The notes under the pieces are model-generated. The model made no database searches. It was not told where the DNA came from and worked only from the letters and a program-made list of their open reading frames with translations. A stretch of 64,000 nt of DNA from Paralithodes platypus. Taxonomy: Eukaryota; Arthropoda; Malacostraca; Decapoda; Lithodidae. The first letter of the stretch is position 1, and each line of letters opens with the position of its first letter. The position numbers and the translations under genes are program-made. Positions 9,857 through 19,765 of the stretch are shown here, piece by piece. Where the stretch lies: contig CM064501.1 of assembly GCA_032716605.1 (NCBI GenBank), forward strand, positions 26,062,631-26,126,630, given 5' to 3'.

Positions 9857-10404
9857 AAACCAAGATTAATGTTAAGAGACGGGGCTTCTCAAATGAGACT
9901 CCAGACTTGAATGTCCTGATTAGCCGGTTACACGATACTTAAGTAAGGTTTCATATCCTCTGAAGTTCTATTTTTAACCAACTACCACTAACATTACCGC
10001 TTTCCAATTGTAAGGTTAATTTCCATACATGGCTACCCCATGAAATATGTATACGATCTGTGTAAACGGGGTTAATGTATTCCTTGAAATCTATAATAAT
10101 GGTGTAATTTATGCGCAATTGTATTATTAGTTAAAGATTCAAGTATTAATTAATTGCAATAGGACTTAGTCTCTTGGGTTAGTGGATATCAACCCTGCTT
10201 CATATGTCAACGGACAATTCATACCCGGAGTCTCTGTTCGAGAAATCTAGTTCCTTTTTGTCATTTGTTTTCGGCAAAGGATAAATGAATATGGAGAAAT
10301 ACTCATATTGTTTTGCTAATTACTTCCATATCCCCGGGTTGTCTCAGTTCAATTGTTAGGTGATACGTTGTGTAGCGGTCGTAAATTTGTCCATTACCTG
10401 CTGT
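9857..10404 (-). repeat. 548-bp dispersed repeat, free copy
   Basis: This segment is the reverse complement of 47901-48448 over exactly the same length, with few mismatches. The other copy splits the piggyBac transposase coding sequence. Read on the minus strand it starts ACAGCAGGTAATGG and ends ATCTTGGTTT. No terminal inverted repeats and no coding potential are visible. CAC occurs on both sides (9854-9856 and 10405-10407), a possible 3-bp target-site duplication. Confidence 0.8.
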
Positions 10405-11195
10405 CACGTGAGTTTATTGTAAACAATATCCGACCTACGGTAGGATATTACTGTTAAATATGTCTTTTTACTTAACTGTAGTTACTTTATAATTATACTA
10501 TACATATTTTATTATTTCATCATCATCATCAGCCTTAGTCCAATGCAAGACGAAGGCCTTTCCCAAACGTGTTTACTCTAGCTGGTCAGATGGTATGCCG
10601 TTCCATCCTACTTTTACAAACTTTCCGATCCCATCCGTCTATCTGGTTCTCTGTCTATCCCTTCCCCTAGCTCCGTATCTAGATTATCATATTGTTGCTG
10701 TTTATGTCCATCTGTTATAATAGTGTCTAAATATATGATCTACCGAAGACCATTTTCTTTTTTGCTTACAGTAATGTGATTATCTTTTACTTTTGTGTGT
10801 TCTCTTATCCAAGAGGCTCTCTTCTTGTTTCTCCAATTTATCCCTAACATTAATTAGCCTTTCCATTTCTGTATATACTTTACAAAGTTTGTGTTCAGGA
10901 AACTTTGTGTGCTCCAAGTTTCTGATTCATAAATTAGTACAGAATCCACATTGGTTTTATACTTTTATCTCTAATGTAAGGGGTAACTTGCTTTTCATAA
11001 TATAACTGTGCCTATTAAATGCGCTCCATTCCATATCTATCCTTGGTTTGGTTTCTCTAGAGTTCGTTTTTTAGAGTTTCAATACACGTTATAGTCTGAT
11101 AATTTGTATTACATACAGTAACATTTCAACTGTAAGGAACCACAAACCAAAATCATAATAAAAATAATCCTAATTATCGTATAGTTTATGATGTT
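10405..11195. other. Unassigned DNA, possible degenerate LINE 3' end
   Basis: CATCATCATCATCAGCCTTAG at about 10518 followed by CAATGCAAGACGAAGGCC resembles the degenerate 3' tails of arthropod LINEs, but no reverse-transcriptase remnant is legible. A 70-codon ORF at 10793-11005 has no motif. Confidence 0.3.
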
Positions 11196-11199
11196 ACCT

Positions 11200-11475
11200 T
11201 TACATACCCAACTGGGTATGGGCGGAGCTTATTGACTATCAATGCACTTGTTTCACTGGAGTCGTGCCCGCTGAACCATCAAAGATGGAAATTGTTCGAA
11301 CCTACTGCCACAGTGTGGCTAGGACTTTGCCATGCCCCTGGTCTACGACTTACCGCCGTGACTGTACAGCACAAATTCCATCCCAATAATATCTTCCCAT
11401 TGACATATTGGGATTCGAACCCGGGTCCATTGGATTACCAGTCAAGTGGCAAGACCACTCTGCCACACCTATTTA
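11200..11475 (-). repeat. tRNA-derived SINE candidate (tRNA-Thr-like head)
   Basis: On the minus strand from about 11473 the sequence reads GGTGTGGCAGAGTGGTC (A-box-like) and then GGGTTCGAATCCC (perfect B box) at 11411-11425. The anticodon-loop equivalent CTGGTAA would carry GGT (Thr). The acceptor stem does not close at the 3' side and the anticodon stem has mismatches, so this is not a functional tRNA gene. An internal Pol III promoter followed by about 200 bp of unrelated body fits a SINE. Confidence 0.55.
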
Positions 11476-11978
11476 CTGTTATGTATTGAAGAAAGATCGC
11501 CATACTCGCGAAACACCGCCCAAAATATCCCTAAATGTGGGGTAAAGTGACTTAAATTATTTGTTTTGTTTTAACTGACGTCACAGAGTCACAGACGAAG
11601 TGCATTGTGAGTAAAAGTGAAAATGCACATCTTTCACACAAAGCAGTGGATAAACAAAAAAGTAAGATTTTTGTAGAGAAATGAGAAAGCAATACATGCA
11701 AACATTATGTCGAAAAATGGGTGTCACAAGGAAGTGGAAATTGTAAAAGAAATTAATAATATGTTGGGAAAATACACAATTGTACTGCCGTCTTGCAGTT
11801 GAAGCTCCACTATGATTGGCTACTGAACATCTGGGAGGAGCCTAGAATGTAAACAAAGTGTCCTGGACTGGCTGGACAAAAATAACTGAAAATGTTATAG
11901 GGTAGTGAAAATCAAATTGACAAAATAAGAAAAGTAGCACTTATCCGCGCATCTGTAGGGTCCCTTGAGTAAGGTAAG

Positions 11979-12012
<34 letters not shown>

Positions 12013-12067
12013 AGAAATCTCGTAATCGAGGAGTTGTAGTGATGCAAAACACCCTGCATTTTGACAG
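11476..12067. other. Unassigned DNA with poly-A run
   Basis: No gene recognised. A run of about 30 A at 11982-12011 could be a retroposon tail, but the sequence 5' of it has no identified element. Confidence 0.45.
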
Positions 12068-12208
12068 TTTATTCTGGTTCTCAATTGACGATTATATACA
12101 GGTTAGGAAGGATCTGTGGAAATTGAAAGGGTAAGGACTGTCTAGATTTACCCCCTGTCATCCACATACCCTTCCTAACCTGGATCGTCTAATGATGGCC
12201 AGAATAAA
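12068..12208. repeat. Short palindromic MITE-like repeat
   Basis: TTTATTCTGG (12068) pairs with CCAGAATAAA (ending 12208), and inward GACGAT plus CAGGTTAGGAAGG pairs with CCTTCCTAACCTGGATCGTC. The arms are about 50 bp with a loop near 35 bp. Fragments of the same arm occur at 12628-12655 (TATTCTGGTTACCATTAGAT) and 8334-8384. No coding sequence. Confidence 0.6.
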
Positions 12209-13920
12209 ATGCCAAAATGCGTCATAATCTCCAAAAGGGTTAACTATGAGTGAGTGAGTTAATATAACTGCAGCTGGTTTGCCTGGACAGCTGACTCGCG
12301 TGCTCGTATGATTACGTACGGTCATGGTCAGGATTTGTTGGTCGGGGTTAGAAAGTGCATTTATGATACACCGAAGACCTGTTTTGATATACCACTTGAG
12401 CAGCAAAGAAAATTATCATTGTAATTCGTGATTTACTGGTTAACACTTACTGTTTTGTTTTATCACTGGGAGATCTTAAAGTGTTCCTGCTATGACTGTG
12501 CCTTCTATGTGGTAGTTTAAAGAGCCTGCCACACTGGTGTCCCAACCTTTTCAGACTAATATGACCGTGCGTTTTGCTAAGTCTGGTCCAAAGTTGTGCA
12601 ACCCCTTCAGCTTGATGACGTATTTTCATTATATTCTGGTTACCATTAGATGATTATAAATTGCCAGGTCCCCCAAATTTGGTTTCAGTCTAGAATTCCG
12701 TGTTGAAAAAGTCATGACGTGTTGAAAAAGTCATGCGTGTGACAGAGGCTTTGTGTTTTCATTTCATGATGTAGTTTTGCTGATTTGGTACCGTTCAATA
12801 AGATTACGGCAGCCTTATATACCATGTTATTATTTTTTTATCTGAGGAATATAGTGTTTTATTATTGTTTTTCATGGTTTGAGTGGAGGATTTGCATTAC
12901 TTTACCAATTATCCAATTTACCAATTATGAGGGTAAAATACCCTCATTGTTCCCTGATTAAATAGCACTGTATGAATATTCCCATATTCAAAATATGCTA
13001 TAGGGGTGCAATCCCTGGTGAATTATCTGCTCAACAGGTGGCGTTGTGTGTGTGTAAGTGTGAGAGTCCGAGTGTAGGGGATGAGACAGTGAAGCACGGG
13101 AACGAGGTGGCTTCAGAGATTGGGTCGTTTCGGGCCATGAGTGAGCACCGTGCCTCATGTGAAGGCAAGATGGCAGGTGCTCGTTGTACTCTACGTGCTT
13201 CACATGTCTCACTCCCTAGACTGGAACAAGACCTCACGGGCTTCACGGTTCATTGTAAAGCGGTGAATGTTAAGGCTCTCAGCCTATGCCCGAGAGGAAG
13301 TAAGTTGGAAAAAAAAAAAAAAAAAAAAAAAGATACGGCGTCAAATGGTGTCATTTATTGGGTGAATCGCTCTTTTGCAGTAGGTGAGGGAAATCGTGGG
13401 GTAAATTGCATACATGATGGGATGAGGGGGCGCGCTGCCCCCCCCCCCCCCCCCCCTTGATTTATGGTCATCATCATATATGTTGATCTGTAAGGGAGAA
13501 AAAACAGGATGCCGATTCTTTGTTTTGGTAAGTAACGAACTATGGCGGGTGAGTCACACTCGCGCCATTTATTGGGTGAATCGCGCGCCGCGTTACAAAA
13601 CAAGGAGAAGGGGGTAAAGTCGATGGAATGCTTTGTTTACAATCAGAACTTTGATTATGTTCGGTGTTATTTTTCTGTGAAATCGGGTTTGTTCAAGTTG
13701 TCGATAACAAAATTATTCCATGTGGACTATAATGAGAAAAATATGGCTATTCTATTGGTCCCACTTCTCCCTAATAATTGTTTCTAACAGCTGATATTAT
13801 ATGGTAGAGGAGGAACGAAATAACTGAAATTTAATATCAAATGGGGGGGGCAATAAAACGTGCGTGAATACCTGCAGGCGGCTCAGCCAATCAGCTTGTG
13901 AGCTGGCGTAACAGGACAGG
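12209..13920. other. Unassigned DNA with homopolymer tracts and an exon-like ORF
   Basis: No protein family is recognised. Between about 13020 and 13299 the base composition is balanced, with an open plus-strand frame and a good splice donor GTAAGT at 13300-13305, directly followed by a 20-odd A run. This could be an exon or a retroposed fragment. A 20-C run is at about 13437-13456. The phrase CATTTATTGGGTGAATCGC occurs twice (near 13349 and 13566). The apparent ORF across the poly-A (lysine run) and poly-C (proline run) is not credible as a protein. Confidence 0.35.
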
Positions 13921-13974
13921 TATTTTTTATTATGTTACCTCCACCAACCTACTTTACTCCTAAACGAAATCCAT

Positions 13975-14805
13975 CAACATACCCATATTCCCCACCAAGC
14001 CCTCTATAACCCATCATCTCCAGACATCACCTTTTGCTCCCCAGAACTCGCCCCCACAATATCCTGGAGGGTGGTTAGAACCTTAGGCTCTGACCACCTT
14101 ACGATCATTATCACCACCAAAACCAGACTCACCCCAGCTAGCCACAAACACACTTACACCAATTATAAAAGAGCTAACTGGGAAGCATTCACAAATGAAA
14201 CAGAACAACACTTCACAACTCTAAACTGCGTATCCATCACCAACATCAACAATGCTGTACACATATTCAATAAAACTATTCAAAACGCTGACAAGAAACA
14301 CATTCCAAGAGGTAACAGAAAAAGACACAACCCCAACTTCACACCAGAAATTCAAAACCTCATCACACAACGCGACATACTGAAACACTCCCCAGCACCC
14401 CACACACAAGACATCACACAACAAATCCAAGCACTCAACACCCTAACTAACAACACAATAAAAGAACAACAAAAACTAAATTGGAATAACTTCCTACAAA
14501 CACTTGATCACAAAACACACCCCAAAAAACTCTACAAAACACTAAACAGCATCACACTTTCCAACAGCAACACAACACAATCACATGCTGCAATCACAAC
14601 AGACTCTACTCCTGCATGTAAACAACAAGCAAACACTCTCATCAATCACTTCTCACATGTCAGCCACCTAAAACCCAAAGACGACCGACGTGTCATCCGA
14701 CGTAAGAGACAATTCCCCACAGACCCTGACTATACACCCTTCACCAACCACCAGACAAAGCACATCATCAACAATCTCAAGCACTCACCCGCCTGTGGCC
14801 TAAAC
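13975..14805 (+). pseudogene. LINE A endonuclease C-terminus and linker to reverse transcriptase
   Basis: The first part encodes SPDITFCSPELAP then TISWRVVRTLGSDHLTIII, the C-terminal SDH block of a LINE AP-endonuclease, which nicks target DNA to prime reverse transcription. A long linker rich in Thr, Asn and His follows, ending at KHSPACGL, the beginning of the reverse-transcriptase fingers. An open frame with an ATG runs 14071-14928, but everything after 14805 is translated from the inserted MITE. The upstream catalytic part of the endonuclease is missing. Confidence 0.75.
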
Positions 14806-15343
14806 CAGTGTTTCTCAACCTTTTTCTGGTTGTGGCCCCCTTCAATCCAATACAAGTTCTTGTGGCCCCTCCATGCCAACTTTGAGTTCTTATCCCCCCC
14901 CCCCCCCCTCATCCGTCCCTCACCTTAATACGCCTAGGGAAGTAGGTATATTAATGGTTCTAGTTTGAATAGTACCATGTACTCAAAACACTAACTTCAG
15001 GCATAAATCAAATAACAATAATAATTGGATAAATATTTTATTTGAATACTTATTTATTTACAAAAGGAATACAAAACAAGGAATGTATGTAGGTACAATT
15101 GGCTCTATCTTGAAAGGTTTCAGTGGGATCCCTGTAACTGGTGCAGGGCTGCCAACTTGTCAATGTTTGGCTTGAAAGCTGTCAGAGAGAGACGTAAATC
15201 GCCTCTTTTTTTCTATGTCAAGGCGATTTTGAGTCTTTTTCTGTGGCCCCCGTGGCCCCCCATTTTTCAAATTTGGCCTTGTGGCCCCTGAAAAAATCTC
15301 ATGGCCCCCAAGGGGGCCATATGGCCCACGTTGAGAAACACTG
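14806..15343. mobile_element. hAT-type MITE (538 bp) inside LINE A
   Basis: Terminal inverted repeats CAGTGTTTCTCAACC and (right end, reverse-complemented) CAGTGTTTCTCAACG bound the element. The flanking 8 bp are GCCTAAAC (14798-14805) and GCCTAGAC (15344-15351), a target-site duplication with one change. Eight-bp duplication and CAGTG ends are typical of hAT transposons. The related LINE B copy near 30055 shows the uninterrupted site. The interior has GTGGCCCC repeats and a C-run and no transposase. Confidence 0.9.
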
Positions 15344-15351
15344 GCCTAGAC

Positions 15352-16507
15352 AACATAAGCAACATACACCTCAGACACCTGGGACCACAAGGCATACAAA
15401 CACTCACTAAAATATCAAACTACATTTACTCACACAACACAATACCAGACATCTGGAGGCATGGTATTATCATCACATTCCCCAAACCCAACAATGACCC
15501 CACGCTACCCTCCTCACACCGCCCCATCACACTCCTTTGCACCCCCTCCAAAGTCATGGAATGCCTTGTACTACAACTAATCACACCCGACCTACCCCTA
15601 GCTGCAACACAACATGGCTTCAGGCCACTGCACTTCACAAACACTCTTCTCACAGACCTTACACAAAGAGCTTTTGACAGCATCAACTCAGCTAGACCAC
15701 CACACAGATCACTACTAGCCACACTCGACATTAGTAAAGCCTTCGATGCCATCCCCCGCCACAACCTAGCAAACAAAATCTACAACACAAACATGCACAA
15801 CAACACAAAAAGGTGGCTGGCCAACTTCCTAGAAGGCAGATGTGCACACGAACCTTTTGCCGGTCAGTCATCTAGAATCAGAAACTCTCCAAACGGAGTC
15901 CCACAAGGATCCGTCCTATCGCCCGCACTCTTCAATCTATACATGCACGGTATAAATATACCCAATACACCCCAAATAAACTTAGCCTCCTATGCAGACG
16001 ACATAACACTCACATGCACACACCATGACCCAAACACAGCAACAGATCTCCTTAAACCCTATCTCAACACACTACATGGCTGGTGCACTACAAACAGCCC
16101 AAGCCAAATCCACCGCAACACTGCTCACAAGCTGGACAGGAGAACACGAATACATCCCTCGACTCACCATAAACAACACACCCCTAACACATACACACTC
16201 ACCCAAAATCCTAGGAGTAACATATGATACTCATATGACATTCAAACAGCACACCACAAACACAACAAATAAACTGACACCCAGACTTAACGCCCTCAGG
16301 TCACTTGCTCACACAAAATTTGGACACAACAAAGAAACCACCACCACAGTTTATAAACAATACATAAGATCAGTGATGGAATACGCAAGCCCAGCCTGGG
16401 TTTCTAACCTAGCTGAAACACATCACAAGACCTTACAGACTATTCAAAACAAAGCCCTAAAAATCATTACAGGCTGCACAGCTACTACACCCACATATCA
16501 CCTACAT
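15352..16507 (+). pseudogene. LINE A reverse transcriptase core
   Basis: Beginning directly after the MITE duplication, the frame encodes SNIHLRHLGPQGIQTLTK, SSHRPITLLCTPSKVMECLV, TLDISKAFDAIPRHNL with the first catalytic aspartate (about 15725-15770), [17 protein letters not shown], and SYADDITLTC with the catalytic YADD at 15991-16002. A small deletion near 16096 relative to LINE B shifts the frame, and the thumb and connection region (KILGVTYDTHMTFKQHTTN, YIRSVMEYASPAW, TIQNKALKIITGCTA) continues in the next frame to a stop at 16508. Catalytic residues are present but the ORF is broken. Confidence 0.85.
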
Positions 16508-16546
16508 TAAGAAACCAAAATCCTCAAAGTCAAAGACCATCTGGAC

Positions 16547-17108
16547 ATGAGAGGCACCCACTTTCTGGCAGCAGCCTCTACGAACCAAAACCACCCACTA
16601 CACTACATGGCAACACACCCAGACACCAAGAAATATCAAAACAACACCCAGCACACGGTATCACACACAAATACTGTCCTCTCTCTCTCCCTGCCCACCC
16701 CAAACCAATTTCCAGAAGCACATCCATACTCATATCTCTCACCGATCCATCCACTCACTCATAGACAACACGCAGCTGCAAGCACGACCTCTCGAAATCC
16801 ATCCTTCCGAATCCTCTCTTCCTCGCGAGGACAGAGTCCACCTGGCCAGGCTGAGATTCGGACACCATCCAGCTCTTCTGAGCTATCAGAAGAGACTGGA
16901 TGGCTCCGACGTCGACACCTGCCCAGGATGTACCACAGCACCACATACCATCAAACACATTATAGGAGACTGCATTTCACACAATCACTTACGCCAACAA
17001 CACAATCTACACTCATTGAGAGCTCTGTGGGAAAGCCCGATCGCGGCCATGGCCTTCCTCAGGGACTAGGGGCTGTTCGGCCAGGCAGCTTAGGGAACAA
17101 CAAACACA
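16547..17108 (+). pseudogene. LINE A C-terminal region
   Basis: After a stop at 16508-16510 the homology to LINE B continues: MRGTHFLAAASTNQNHPLHY, then an arginine-rich segment. Other frames of this stretch contain the Cys/His-poor remains of what may be a terminal zinc finger (CPGCN-like segments are readable in LINE B). The stop and frame changes make it non-functional. The 3' end is the AACAACAAACACAACAAC tail. Confidence 0.6.
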
Positions 17109-17119
17109 ACAACTCCTAA

Positions 17120-17404
17120 TCTCAATTAATGAAATCAACAAATACATGTGGAAGTCCAGGGATTCGAACCTAGGATGCTCACACCGAAATTCAGTGCATT
17201 TATCCATTGCGCTACGAAGACAGTTAAAGAATGGTGGACAAGCCTACGATTTATTATGCAGTTTCGAATCCTGCATATCAATCTAAGCATGTAGACAATT
17301 CCAACTGCACTATCATAGGCTATGGATAGATGAATGGAAAGAGTAATTAATGGGGCCTTTACCCTAAGGAAGGCCTCTCTATAAACTACCCCTGAACCTG
17401 AATG
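17120..17404 (-). repeat. tRNA-Arg-like repeat, copy 1
   Basis: On the minus strand, 17221-17153 reads GTCTTCGTAGCGCAATGGAT (A box), TTTCG at the anticodon position (TCG, Arg) and GGTTCGAATCCC (B box). The acceptor stem is not closed and no CCA-proximal pairing is seen, so it is a tRNA-derived repeat, not a gene. The left part of the same unit lies at about 13920-13963, because LINE A inserted into it. An invariant flank, AGTTAAAGAATGGTGGACAA, links it to copy 2. Confidence 0.7.
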
Positions 17405-17612
17405 AATTATTATGTTACTTCCACCAACCGACTTTACTCCTAAACTCAATTAATGAAATAAACAAATACGTGTGGCAGTCCAGGGATTCGAACCTAGGAT
17501 GCTCACACCGAAATTAGAGCATTTATCCATTGCGCTACGAAGACAGTTAAAGAATGGTGGACAAGCCTACGATTTAATATGCAGTTTCGAATCCTGCATA
17601 TCAATCTAAGCA
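17405..17612 (-). repeat. tRNA-Arg-like repeat, copy 2 (uninterrupted)
   Basis: This repeats copy 1 from TTATGTTACTTCCACCAACC through TATCAATCTAAGCA, including the tRNA-Arg-like core at 17478-17543, with a few base changes and one short deletion in the anticodon arm. It preserves the sequence ACTCCTAAACTCAATTAATG, the pre-insertion target of LINE A. The two copies are in direct orientation about 325 bp apart. Confidence 0.7.
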
Positions 17613-18188
17613 ACCGGGAAGTGGGAGCGATTCTGTGCGCCCTCAGACAGCAGCCAGGCAAATCAGCCATCCAGAGCCCTATTTACTTCACCTGCTCTGG
17701 GGCCAGATGGCGAGTTACCAGCCAAGAGATGGTAAACCGGAAGATTGTAGAGGAAATGAAGTTACTGGAGAAGGAAGAAGAATATCCCGTCTCGTGAGAG
17801 AAGAAGGTTATTCATTGTTCTAGCATTCATTTGCAGTATCCTAGGGCTTGCACTTACATCGTGCAGCTACACAAAAGATCCCAAGGGTTGCATGGATGTG
17901 GGCAGCAGATGTATAAGGAATTGGAGCTACATCCAGTCTGGCTACCATAGACTACCAGCAGAGAGAGAGTGTGGTGGTGAAAAGTCGCAGAAGCTGGAGG
18001 AAGGATAGGCAGAAGAAAAATATAAAGCAAATATTTGGTTTAGTGACCTTTGGGCCCCACATACAGAGTATGACTTGAGGGCAAACAGATTAAGATGAGA
18101 CACATCCAACAAATATAGCAGAGATAATAGAGAGTTATTTTGTGAAGTGAAAAATACGCTCGACGTAAGAAAGGATGGATAGATAACC
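17613..18188. other. Unassigned DNA
   Basis: No recognised family. Two overlapping ORFs (17579-17797 and 17635-17823) have no motif I know. The stretch is more GC-balanced than its surroundings and could be part of an unknown transcript. It ends at the poly-T marking the 3' tail of LINE C. Confidence 0.35.
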
Positions 18189-18371
18189 TTTTTTTTTTTT
18201 TTTTTTTTTTTCTATGTGATTGAGGGAGGCAAAAGGCATAACTGCCTATAGCGAGTGCCTCCCCCATAGTTGAAAGAGTGACAGGGCCAAAATCAAGGGA
18301 CGTTCGAGCCAAAATGCCTGGACACACAGAGTTTGAAGCAATTTAAGTCATAGGAAGAGGGAAAGACTGAT
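18189..18371 (-). mobile_element. LINE C 3' end with poly-A tail (left fragment of a split copy)
   Basis: On the minus strand, from 18385 downward, the frame reads NSLPESVFPSSYDLNCFKLC and ends at a stop, followed by a 3' UTR and a 23-base A tail (poly-T at 18189-18211 on the plus strand). This is the C-terminal end of the LINE whose upstream half is at 30143-31690. The two halves are separated by the LINE B insertion, whose 14-bp target duplication TCTGGGAGAGAGTT lies at 18372-18385 and 30129-30142. Confidence 0.85.
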
Positions 18372-18385
18372 TCTGGGAGAGAGTT

Positions 18386-19765
18386 GTTGTTGATGTTCCC
18401 TAAGCTGCCTGGCCGAACAGCCCCGAGTCCCTGAGAAAGGCCATGGCCACGATCGGGCATTCCCACAGAGCTCTCATTGAGTGTAGATTGTGTTGTTGGC
18501 GTAAGTGGTTGTGTGAAATGCAGTCTTCTATGATGTGTTTAATGGTATGGGGTGCTGTGTTACATCCCGGGCAGGCGTCGACAACGGAGTCATCGAGTCT
18601 CTTCTGATAGCTCAGGAGAGCTGGATGGTGTCCGCATCTCAGCCTGGCTAGGTGGACTCTGTCCTCGCGAGGAAGGGAGGATTCGGAAGGATGGATTTCG
18701 GGAGGTCGTGCATGCAGCTGCGTGTTGTCTGTGAGTGAGTGGATGGATCAGTGAGAGATATGAGTGTGGATGTGCTTCTGGAAGTTGGTTCGGGGTGGGC
18801 AGGGAGGGAGAGAGGACAATAATTGTGTGTGATACCGTGTGCTGGGTGTTGTTTTGATATTTCTTGGTGTCTGTGGGTGTGTTGCCATGTAGTTTAGTGG
18901 GTGGTCTTGGTTCGTGGAGGATGGTGCCAGGAATTGAGTGCCTCTCATGTCCAGATGGTCTTTGACTTCGAGGATTTTTGGTTTCTTGATGTAGGTGATC
19001 TGTGGGTGGAGTAGCTGTGCAGCCTGTAATGATCTTCAGGGCTTTGTTTTGAATAGTCTGTAAGGTCTTATGATGTGTTTCAGCTAGGTTTGAAGCCCAG
19101 GCTGGGCTTGCGTATTCCATCACTGATCTTATGTATTGTTTATATACTGTGGTGGTAGTTTCTTTGTTGTGTCCAAATTTTGTGTGAGCAAGTGACCTGA
19201 GGGCGTTAAGTCGGGGTGTCAGTTTCTTTTTAATGTTTGTGGTGTACTGTTTGAATGTCATATGAGTATCATATGTTACTCCTAGGATTTTGGGTGTGTG
19301 TGTATGTGTTAGGGGTGTGTTGTTTATGGTGAGCGAGGGATGTATTCGTGTTCTCCTGTCCAACTTGTGAGCAGGGTTGCGGTGGATTTGGCTGGGGCTA
19401 GATTAAGTCTGTTTGTAGTGCACCAGCCATGTAGTGTGTTGAGATAGGGTTGAAGGAGATCTGTTGCTCTTTTTGGGTCATGGTGTGTGCATGTGAGTGT
19501 TATGTCATCTGCATAGGAGGCTAAGTTTATTTGGGGCGTATTGGGTGTAGTTATATCGTGCATGTACAGATTGAAGAGTGCGGGCGATAGGACGGATCCT
19601 TGTGGGACTCCGTTTGGAAAGTTTCTGATTTTAGATGACTGACCGGCAAAAGATACGTGTGCACATCTGCCTGCTAGGAAGTTGGCCAGCCACCTTTTTG
19701 TGTTGTTGTGCATGTTTGTGTTGTAGATTTTGTTTGTTAGATTGTGGCGGGGGATGGCATCGAAG
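18386..19765 (-). mobile_element. LINE B, 3' part (minus strand)
   Basis: This encodes, on the minus strand, the reverse-transcriptase palm, thumb and C-terminal region of a LINE closely related to [51 protein letters not shown] and TIQNKALKIITGCTA. Frames are open at 18590-19363 and 19324-19923, so at least one shift or stop exists. Its 3' end at 18386 is GGGAACATCAACAAC on the minus strand. At 19762-19765 it is interrupted by the gypsy element within codons for TLDISKAF|DAIPRHN. Its 5' part is at 29660-30128. Confidence 0.85.

Larger units (their letters stand above)
13964..17111 (+). mobile_element. LINE A, jockey/I-like non-LTR retrotransposon, interrupted
   Basis: The plus-strand copy runs from the end of the endonuclease domain to a 3' end rich in AACAACAA. 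ACTCCTAA flanks it at 13956-13963 and 17112-17119, and an uninterrupted version of the target lies in the repeat copy near 17442. The coding region is split by a hAT-type MITE (14806-15343) and by frameshifts. A close relative, LINE B, is on the minus strand at 18.4-30.1 kb. The clade within the jockey/I group cannot be settled by eye. Confidence 0.8.

Noticed and set aside
11411..11475. Functional tRNA-Thr gene on the minus strand
   Set aside because: A and B boxes are present but the acceptor stem does not close and the anticodon stem is mismatched; better explained as a SINE head.
12972..13460. 162-codon ORF as a protein gene
   Set aside because: It runs through a poly-A tract (lysine run) and a poly-C tract (proline run) and shows no domain; at most the part before 13300 might be an exon.
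17153..17543. Two tRNA-Arg genes on the minus strand
   Set aside because: Both have promoter boxes and a TCG anticodon position, but the acceptor ends do not pair and one has a deletion in the anticodon arm.
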